Origin: Haliea sp040222615
GTDB taxonomy: Bacteria; Pseudomonadota; Gammaproteobacteria; Pseudomonadales; Halieaceae
DNA: 64,000 bases
NCBI RefSeq assembly: GCF_040222615.1
Contig: NZ_JAVKCQ010000140.1
Span: 1 to 64,000 of the forward strand
Reading direction: 5' to 3'
Positions 58,322-64,000 of this stretch are shown one piece after another. Under the pieces are notes generated by a model. The model searched no databases, was not told the DNA's origin, and saw nothing but the letters and a program-made list of their open reading frames with translations. Both the position numbers and the translations under genes were made by a program. The first letter of the stretch is position 1, and each line of letters begins with the position of its first letter.

Positions 58322-59152
58322 TCAGCTGTAAAGGCGCGCACGTTTTGCAAACGCTTCCCGCACGCCTTCTTCTTCCAGCGTCTTGAAGAAATCCGTATAG
58401 CTGCGGTTCTGGTGGTAGATTGCGTCAATATCGGCACCGGTGCGAATGGATTGCTGCATGCCCATATTCTCGAACAAGGTGTTGGAGATGCTTTTCAGCA
58501 GAATGGAGTTGTCGGAGGGTGCCTTGGCGATCTTCGCCGCAACCGCTTGCACGCGCTCTTCCAGCTCATCGTGGGGTACCACCTCGTTGATCAGGCCGAT
58601 ACTCAGAGCTTCCTGTGCGTCAATCAGCTTTGACGTCAGTAACAGCTCCTTGGTTTTGCGCAGGCCAATGAGTATGGGCCAGAACATGATGGAAGGCGGA
58701 ATGCCGAGGTCACACGCCGCCGGGTGGCCGAAACGTGCCCGTTCACTGACGATGGCAAGGTCGCAGACGGCGAGCAGCTCCCCCGCGCCCGACAGACAAT
58801 CACCCTGAACCTGGGCGACGATGGGCTTGGGGTAACGCCATATCCGCATCCAGTAGTCGACGAGGGCGTGGATATCACGGCGGTCTGCCTGCAGATCAAT
58901 AGTGTCGGTGTGTCCCGGATACTGCGATGTCACCCAGTGCTCACTGCCAAGTTCGTAGCCTGAGGAAAAGGCCCTGCCCTTCGACTTGATCACAATAACC
59001 GACACGGCAGGGTCTGCTCGCACCGAGTTGAGCGCGTATTCCAGCTCATCCAGCACCAGCGAAGACAGGGCGTTCAGGTTCTTTTCACGGTTGAGCGTGA
59101 TAGTGAATATCTTGTCCGCTGTCTCGGTCAGCAGGGTTTCCAACGTTTTCAC
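58322..59152 (-). CDS. Enoyl-CoA hydratase/isomerase (crotonase) family protein
   Basis: 276 residues from a GTG with AGGGGAG upstream. Crotonase features: oxyanion hole segment VIVIKSKGRAFSSGYELGSEHW and QVQGDCLSGAGELLAVCDLAIVSERARFGHPAACDLGIPP. The Glu of the GAGEL motif corresponds to Glu144 of rat hydratase, but the position of Glu164 (usually FGxPE) is FGHPA here, so ordinary hydratase chemistry is doubtful. The active chemistry could be isomerase-, hydrolase- or dehalogenase-like. First gene of the module, 11 bases before the ligase start. Confidence 0.85.
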   Translation of the reverse strand: MKTLETLLTETADKIFTITLNREKNLNALSSLVLDELEYALNSVRADPAVSVIVIKSKGRAFSSGYELGSEHWVTSQYPGHTDTIDLQADRRDIHALVDYWMRIWRYPKPIVAQVQGDCLSGAGELLAVCDLAIVSERARFGHPAACDLGIPPSIMFWPILIGLRKTKELLLTSKLIDAQEALSIGLINEVVPHDELEERVQAVAAKIAKAPSDNSILLKSISNTLFENMGMQQSIRTGADIDAIYHQNRSYTDFFKTLEEEGVREAFAKRARLYS

Positions 59153-59371
59153 TACACAGCTCCCCTTCAGGCTAATTAAAAGTTGTTAGTAGGCTTGGTA
59201 CATTACCTGTGCACCGGAAGGAAGGCCAGCTGTTCGGACACTCAGCCGAGCGCGCGAGGAAGCGTTTGAGAAAGAATTTTTCAATCAGGGAAACATGATG
59301 CTGCTGCCGGAATAGCTCCACCCTGGAGATGACGGCAAAACCGTTGGCCGGGCGTTTTTCCCGTAGCGGCC
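59153..59371. other. Intergenic region between glmS and the acyl-CoA module
   Basis: At 219 bases this is the longest gap in the window. It holds the 5' region of the minus-strand crotonase operon and the 3' end of glmS. By eye it is AT-richer at 59160-59290, where a promoter would be expected, but I find no convincing -35/-10 pair. A CTCCA-CCC-TGGAG hairpin lies at about 59318-59330 and a GGCCG/CGGCC pair close to the glmS stop, both without T-runs. No small gene is supported. Confidence 0.5.
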
Positions 59372-61201
59372 CTACTCCACCGTGACCGACTTCGCCAGAT
59401 TCCGCGGCTTGTCGACATCCGTTCCCTTCTGCACCGCAACGTGGTAGGCCAGTAGCTGCAGGGCGACAGTGTAGACGATGGGCTTGAGCAGTTCCGGGCA
59501 GCTGGGCAGTGCCAGCACGTGGACCCTGGGCTCGTCGGCGAAGTGGGCCTCGCTGTCGGCGAACACATACAGTTCGGCGCCGCGTGAACGCACCTCCTCC
59601 AGGTTCGACTTGAGTTTTTCCAGCAGCTCGTCCCCCGGCGCCACTGCCACCACCGGCATATCCGCATCCACCAGGGCCAGAGGCCCGTGTTTCAGCTCGC
59701 CCGCGGGGTAGGCTTCGGCGTGGATATAGGAGATCTCCTTGAGCTTGAGTGCGCCCTCCAGGGCAATCGGGTAGTGAATGCCACGGCCCAGGAACAGGGC
59801 GTGCTGGCGTTGAATGAAGGCACCGGCCATGCGCTTGATGGCCGGGTCCAGGCGCAGCGTCCGCTCGACATAGCGCGGCAGGCTGTGCAGCACCGACACC
59901 ATCTCCGCAGCCTGAGTCGGTGCCAGCGCATGCCGGCGGCCAAGTGCGAGGGTCAGCATCAGGAATGCCGCCAGCTGGGTGGTGAATGCCTTGGTGGAAG
60001 CCACGCCGATTTCGGTGCCGGCCCGGGTCAGGAACACCAGGTCGGACTCCCGCACCAGGGAGCTGTGGTCCACGTTGGCAATCACCATCCTGGCGACGAA
60101 GGCTTCCTCGGTGGCGTTGCGCAGAGCGGCCAGGGTATCGGCGGTTTCGCCGGACTGGGACACAGTAACCAGCAGGGTACCGGGAAGCGGCACGCGCTTG
60201 CGGTAGCGGAACTCGGAGGCCACTTCCACTGCGCAGGGAATGCCCGCCAGCTCCTCCAGCCAGTAACGGGCGACCATGCCCGCATGGTAGCTGGTGCCAC
60301 AGGCGACGATCTGTACAGCTTTTACCTGGTCAAAAATTGCGCCGGCATCAGCGCCAAAAACACTGTCGTCGATCTCGCGAGTGCCGGCGACGGGAATGGT
60401 GGCGGCCAGCGCCCTGGGTTGTTCGTAGATTTCCTTGAGCATGTAGTGCTCGTAGTCACCCAGCCCGGTGCTCTCTTCCAGCGCGGAGATGGTCGACATC
60501 TTGCGCTGTACCGGTTCCCCGGCGAGGGTGGTGATTTCCACGGAGGTTGCCGTGATCCGGACCACGTCGCCCTCTTCCAGGTAGATGAAGCGGTCCGTCA
60601 CTTGCCGCAAGGCCAGCTGGTCGGAGGCGAGAAAGTTCTCCCCGATACCCACGCCTACTACCAGCGGGCTGCCCTCACGGGTGCCCACCACCTCGTCGGG
60701 GTGCTCCATGTCGATGGCAGCCAGGGCGTAGGCGCCCTGAAGTCTCGGCACCACGGCCAGCATCGCCTGGTGCAGGCTGCGGCCCGACTCCAGCTCCCGG
60801 TGCAGCAGATGCACAATCACTTCCGTGTCGGTAGCCGACTGGAATTCATAGCCCGCCGCCTGCAGTTCGCTGCGCAATCCGGCGTGGTTTTCGATGATAC
60901 CGTTGTGCACCACCGCCACCCGCTGACCCGAAATATGCGGGTGGGCGTTGACCGCCGAGGGTACCCCGTGGGTTGCCCAGCGGGTGTGTGCGATACCCAC
61001 ACAGCCAAACTTGGGATCCATGGCCTGGGCCTGTTCCAGCTCCGCGACCTTGCCCTGCCGCTTGTGCAGCAGCAGGTTGTGATCGCTGTCGATAAGCGCC
61101 ATCCCGGCGGAATCATAACCCCGGTACTCCAGGCGCCGCAGACCCTCGAGCAGTATTTCGGACACCTCGCGACGGGCCGCCGCGGCAACAATTCCACACA
61201 T
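59372..61201 (-). CDS. glmS: Glutamine-fructose-6-phosphate aminotransferase (isomerising)
   Basis: First committed step of UDP-GlcNAc synthesis. 609 residues: N-terminal glutaminase with nucleophile Cys2 (MCGIVAA), RRLEYRGYDSAGMAL, HTRWATHGVPSAVNAHPH, and two SIS isomerase domains (GTSYHAGMVARYWLEELAG, VTVSQSGETADTLAALR) ending in the catalytic DKPRNLAKSVTVE. It starts three bases after the glmU stop, so glmU-glmS is an operon; there is no space for a glmS ribozyme. Confidence 0.97.
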   Translation of the reverse strand: MCGIVAAAARREVSEILLEGLRRLEYRGYDSAGMALIDSDHNLLLHKRQGKVAELEQAQAMDPKFGCVGIAHTRWATHGVPSAVNAHPHISGQRVAVVHNGIIENHAGLRSELQAAGYEFQSATDTEVIVHLLHRELESGRSLHQAMLAVVPRLQGAYALAAIDMEHPDEVVGTREGSPLVVGVGIGENFLASDQLALRQVTDRFIYLEEGDVVRITATSVEITTLAGEPVQRKMSTISALEESTGLGDYEHYMLKEIYEQPRALAATIPVAGTREIDDSVFGADAGAIFDQVKAVQIVACGTSYHAGMVARYWLEELAGIPCAVEVASEFRYRKRVPLPGTLLVTVSQSGETADTLAALRNATEEAFVARMVIANVDHSSLVRESDLVFLTRAGTEIGVASTKAFTTQLAAFLMLTLALGRRHALAPTQAAEMVSVLHSLPRYVERTLRLDPAIKRMAGAFIQRQHALFLGRGIHYPIALEGALKLKEISYIHAEAYPAGELKHGPLALVDADMPVVAVAPGDELLEKLKSNLEEVRSRGAELYVFADSEAHFADEPRVHVLALPSCPELLKPIVYTVALQLLAYHVAVQKGTDVDKPRNLAKSVTVE

Positions 61202-61204
61202 GAG

Positions 61205-62572
61205 TCAGTCCTTGTCTGTTTTTCCCGGACGGTTCCAGCCCTTGATATTGCGCTGTTTACCGCGGCCAACCGCCAGCTCCCCGGTGGGGACAGGACGGGT
61301 TATCGTGGAGCCCGCCGCGACGAAACCATCGGCGCCGATCTCCACCGGAGCCACCAGTGTCGCGTTGGAGCCCACGAATGCGCCATCACCGATACGGGTA
61401 ATATGCTTGTTGACTCCATCATAGTTACAGGTAATCGTGCCGGCACCGATATTCACCCCCGCGCCCATTTCACAGTCGCCGACGTAGGAGAGGTGATTGA
61501 CCTTGCTGCCGGCACCAATGCTGGCTTTTTTGGTCTCGACGAAGTTGCCGACCCTGGCCTCGTCACCGAGACTGGTGCCGGGCCGCAGACGGGCATAGGG
61601 CCCCACATTGCAGCCGCTGCCCACGCTGGCCGACTGCAGGTGACTCATGGCACAGACTTCGCTGCCGGCACCAACGGTGGTATCACCGAGCACGCAGTTG
61701 GGACCGATGCTCACCCCATCCCCCAACACCACAGTGCCGGTAAAGACACAGTTCACATCGATAAACACGTCCCGGCCGCACTGCAGACTGCCGCGGATAT
61801 CGATCCGGGCAGGGTCCGCCAGCCTGACGCCCGCCTGGAGCAGTGCGGCGGCGCGCTGGCGCTGCAGTTCACGTTCCAGCACACTGAGCTGCAACTGGTC
61901 ATTAACACCCATGACCGCGAGCGGGTTGGCGGCCGGGGCAGTCTGCACTGCAACGCCGTCGGCCAGTGCCAGCGAAAGAACCTCTGGAAGATAGTATTCC
62001 CGCTGCTGATTGCTGTTACCCACGCGCGGCAGATGGCGCCGCAGCAGGCTGGCCGGCGCCGCCAGAATACCGGTATTCACTTCCCGCACCGCGCGCTCGA
62101 AGTCGGTGGCGTCCTTGTGTTCCACCACTGCCCTGAACTCACCCTCGGCGTCGCGCAGGATGCGGCCGTAGCCAGAAGGTTCCTCAAGGATGGCTGTCAG
62201 CAGGGCCGGCGCGTTCGCGGCGGCTGCCACCAGCGCCTCAAGCGTCGCCACGGGTACCAGGGGAACGTCTCCGTAGAGTACGAGTACCGCGCTGTTCTCG
62301 CCAACGGCGGGCAGTGCCTGCAGGACAGCGTGCCCGGTACCGAGCTGTTGCCGCTGCTCGACCCAGGACAATGCCTGGCCCTCGAAGGCGGCGCGTACCT
62401 GGTCGGCGCCGTGACCGACGACCACGTGAATCGCCGTCGGAGAGAGCTGCCGGGCGCTGTCAATGACATGCTGCAGCAGGGGCTTCCCAGCCAGCAGATG
62501 CAGGACCTTGGGCAGGCTTGAACGCATGCGAGAGCCCTGGCCGGCGGCCAGGATAACGACTTCTAGAGACAT
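61205..62572 (-). CDS. glmU: Bifunctional UDP-GlcNAc pyrophosphorylase / GlcN-1-P acetyltransferase
   Basis: Last two steps to UDP-GlcNAc. 455 residues: N-terminal uridylyltransferase with LAAGQGSRMRSSLPKVLH and VLVLYGDVPLV, then a left-handed beta-helix of hexapeptide repeats with acetyltransferase residues in VGNFVETKKASIGAGSKVNHLSYVGDCEMG and TITCNYDGVNKHIT. The gap to atpC is 190 bases. A weak possible promoter, TTGTTT-N16-TAATAT, lies at 62676-62649 on the minus strand. Confidence 0.97.
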   Translation of the reverse strand: MSLEVVILAAGQGSRMRSSLPKVLHLLAGKPLLQHVIDSARQLSPTAIHVVVGHGADQVRAAFEGQALSWVEQRQQLGTGHAVLQALPAVGENSAVLVLYGDVPLVPVATLEALVAAAANAPALLTAILEEPSGYGRILRDAEGEFRAVVEHKDATDFERAVREVNTGILAAPASLLRRHLPRVGNSNQQREYYLPEVLSLALADGVAVQTAPAANPLAVMGVNDQLQLSVLERELQRQRAAALLQAGVRLADPARIDIRGSLQCGRDVFIDVNCVFTGTVVLGDGVSIGPNCVLGDTTVGAGSEVCAMSHLQSASVGSGCNVGPYARLRPGTSLGDEARVGNFVETKKASIGAGSKVNHLSYVGDCEMGAGVNIGAGTITCNYDGVNKHITRIGDGAFVGSNATLVAPVEIGADGFVAAGSTITRPVPTGELAVGRGKQRNIKGWNRPGKTDKD

Positions 62573-62718
62573 TGCAGTATCCCGTTCTCAGGGTAGCCGG
62601 CAGTGCAGGACCGCCGCTACGCGCTGGTACTGGTCTTTGACACCGAGCATATTAACGCCAAGGTGGGTCAAAACAACCCGATTACCCGGGCAACAGTCAG
62701 AACTGTGATGCAGGACAA

Positions 62719-62745
62719 ACTAAAAGGCCCCGTCAGTCCGGGGCC
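62719..62745 (-). terminator. Intrinsic terminator of the atp operon
   Basis: GGCCCCG (62726-62732) and CGGGGCC (62739-62745) form a 7-pair stem with a 6-base loop. On the minus strand it is followed by TTTTAGTTTG. It lies 18 bases past the atpC stop, as expected for the end of the ATP synthase operon. Confidence 0.85.
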
Positions 62746-62762
62746 GGAGGGAGAATCGAGGC

Positions 62763-63191
62763 TCAGCCGCGGCCGGCCCGATTCTTCATTTTGCGCAGGG
62801 TTGCCAGCTGGGCTGCCGCTTCCGCAAGCTGCGCGGAAGCGCGCCCGTAGTCGAAATCGCCGGACTGGTTGGTCAGGGTATGAACCGCTTCCTTGCGGGC
62901 CTCCTCGGCAGCCGCCTCATCCACGTCACCGGCGCGCAGCGCGGTATCAGCGAGAATGGAGACCACGCCTGGCTGCACTTCAATGAAGCCGCCGGAGACG
63001 TAGTACACCTCTTCCTCGCCACCCTGCTTGACGATGCGGACGGGGCCGGGTATCAGCGATGACAGCAGCGGGGCATGGCCGTAGGTCACACCCATTTCAC
63101 CCAGATCAGCGGTGGCTACCAGCATTTCGACCAGCCCGGAGAAGATTTCCTCTTCCGCACTGACGATGTCGCAGTGAATTGTCATTGTCAT
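62763..63191 (-). CDS. atpC: ATP synthase epsilon subunit
   Basis: Central-stalk subunit coupling and regulating F1. 142 residues, MTMTIHCDIVSAEEEIFSGLVEMLVATADLGEMGV, GHAPLLSSLIPGPVRI, YVSGGFIEVQPGVVSILADTA (beta domain) and a C-terminal helical hairpin. ATG at 63191 with GAGGGG upstream; a second in-frame ATG follows two codons later. It is the last gene of the operon, 24 bases after atpD. Confidence 0.97.
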   Translation of the reverse strand: MTMTIHCDIVSAEEEIFSGLVEMLVATADLGEMGVTYGHAPLLSSLIPGPVRIVKQGGEEEVYYVSGGFIEVQPGVVSILADTALRAGDVDEAAAEEARKEAVHTLTNQSGDFDYGRASAQLAEAAAQLATLRKMKNRAGRG

Positions 63192-63215
63192 CTCGAGCCC
63201 CTCTGTCGCGATACC

Positions 63216-64000
63216 TTAGAGCTTGCCCGCTTTCTCGACCGCTTCGTCGATGCTGCCGACCATGTAGAACGCCTGCTCGGGCAGGTGGTCGTATTCGCCC
63301 GCCAGAATGCCCTTGAAGCCGGCGATGGTTTCCTTCAGCGATACGTACTTGCCGGGAGAACCGGTGAACACTTCCGCCACGTGGAACGGCTGGGACAGGA
63401 AGCGCTCGATTTTCCGGGCCCGGGCTACCGTCTGCTTGTCTTCCTCTGACAGTTCGTCCATACCGAGGATGGCAATGATGTCCTTCAGTTCCTTGTAGCG
63501 CTGCAGCACGGATTGCACGCCGCGGGCTACGTCATAGTGCTCGTGACCGATAATCAGCGGGTCCAGCTGGCGCGAGGTGGAGTCCAGCGGGTCCACCGCG
63601 GGGTAGATACCCGTGGCGGCGATGTCGCGGCTCAGTACCACGGTGGAGTCAAGGTGGGCGAAGGTGGTCGCCGGGGACGGGTCGGTAAGGTCGTCCGCCG
63701 GTACGTATACCGCCTGGATGGAGGTGATGGAGCCGACCTTGGTCGAGGTGATCCGCTCCTGCAGCACACCCATCTCTTCCGCCAGGGTGGGCTGGTAACC
63801 TACCGCGGAGGGCATCCGACCCAGCAGAGCCGAAACCTCGGTTCCGGCCAGGGTGTAGCGGTAGATGTTGTCGATGAACAGCAGTACGTCGCGGCCCTCG
63901 TCGCGGAACTTCTCGGCCATGGTCAGGCCGGTCAGAGCCACGCGCAGGCGGTTCCCCGGCGGCTCGTTCATCTGGCCGTAGACCATCGCCACTTTGGAGT
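63216..64000 (-). CDS. atpD: ATP synthase beta subunit, C-terminal part (5' end outside window)
   Basis: Catalytic F1 subunit. The visible 260 or so residues cover the central and C-terminal domains: VAMVYGQMNEPPGNRLRVALTGLTMAEKFRDEGRDVLLFIDNIYRYTLAGTEVSALLGRMPSAVGYQPTL (Walker B and catalytic region), AVYVPADDLTDPSPATTFAHLDSTVVLSR and the DELSEEDK segment. The frame stays open to base 64000, so the start and Walker A are beyond the window edge. Confidence 0.98.
   Translation of the reverse strand, partial: SKVAMVYGQMNEPPGNRLRVALTGLTMAEKFRDEGRDVLLFIDNIYRYTLAGTEVSALLGRMPSAVGYQPTLAEEMGVLQERITSTKVGSITSIQAVYVPADDLTDPSPATTFAHLDSTVVLSRDIAATGIYPAVDPLDSTSRQLDPLIIGHEHYDVARGVQSVLQRYKELKDIIAILGMDELSEEDKQTVARARKIERFLSQPFHVAEVFTGSPGKYVSLKETIAGFKGILAGEYDHLPEQAFYMVGSIDEAVEKAGKL

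Noticed and set aside
61202..61204. glmS ribozyme upstream of glmS
   Set aside because: glmU and glmS are separated by three bases, leaving no space for the ribozyme, which is mainly a Firmicutes feature.
59687..62521. A very long open frame (over 900 codons) on the plus strand opposite glmS and glmU
   Set aside because: It is antisense to two unmistakable genes; in GC-rich genomes the mirror frame of well-used codons is often open. Its translation is low in complexity, with no recognisable domain.

Overview
The window is a continuous piece of a GC-rich gammaproteobacterial chromosome. Gene content and order point to the Pseudomonadales/Cellvibrionales neighbourhood: gshB-tonB-algH-ruvX next to pilT/pilU, metX-metW, coaBC-algC-argB, pyrE divergent from a crc-like gene, and rubredoxin reductase-ubiC-ubiA. 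A marine relative such as a Halieaceae member is a reasonable guess, but the species cannot be named from sequence alone. Genes are packed tightly. No gene-free stretch exceeds about 220 bases, many neighbours overlap by 1-8 bases, and GTG/TTG starts are common. No rRNA, tRNA, insertion sequence, prophage or CRISPR array is visible.

Layout. 1-4.9 kb: methionine cycle (ahcY end, metF), rsmE, gshB, a TonB-like protein, algH/yqgE, ruvX. 4.9-7.1 kb: type IV pilus retraction ATPases pilU and pilT (minus). 7.3-13.4 kb: yggS-proC-yggT-metX-metW-DUF4426-rdgB-hemW. 13.5-18.4 kb (minus): trmB, DUF423, rpoH, and ftsY-ftsE-ftsX. 18.5-22.2 kb: rsmD, coaD, a small membrane protein, mutM, rpmB-rpmG, radC. 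22.3-29.1 kb: coaBC, membrane-anchored algC, argB, slmA, a DUF4124 protein, pyrE. 29.3-38.6 kb: crc-like gene, rph, yicC, gmk, rpoZ, spoT, ridA, an NAD-dependent epimerase-like protein, recG. 38.7-43.9 kb: DUF1415, a rubredoxin/rubredoxin-reductase fusion, ubiC, ubiA, a GNAT-like protein. 44-53.8 kb: a Baeyer-Villiger-type flavoprotein, yaaA, a TRAP transporter (dctQM and dctP) around a thioesterase, uvrD, a SPOR protein, a small secreted protein. 53.8-59.2 kb: oxyR and an acyl-CoA module (crotonase, broken acyl-CoA ligase, acyl-CoA dehydrogenase). 59.4-64 kb: glmS, glmU, atpC and atpD (partial).

Most genes are housekeeping: translation (gmk, rpoZ, rpmBG, trmB, rsmD, rsmE), stringent response (spoT), division and membrane targeting (ftsYEX, slmA), cofactors (coaBC, coaD, hemW, ubiCA), cell wall precursors (glmS, glmU, algC) and stress control (rpoH, oxyR, yaaA).

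The points most worth a second look are: (1) a near-perfect CIRCE operator over the predicted rpoH promoter, suggesting HrcA controls the heat-shock sigma factor; (2) four 14-15-base tandem arrays that each overlie a stop codon; (3) a 76-base, nearly fully paired hairpin between the crc-like gene and rph; (4) an acyl-CoA ligase broken by one in-frame TAA inside a three-gene catabolic module; (5) the absence of dut between coaBC and algC. I saw no clear undescribed defence or mobile system.
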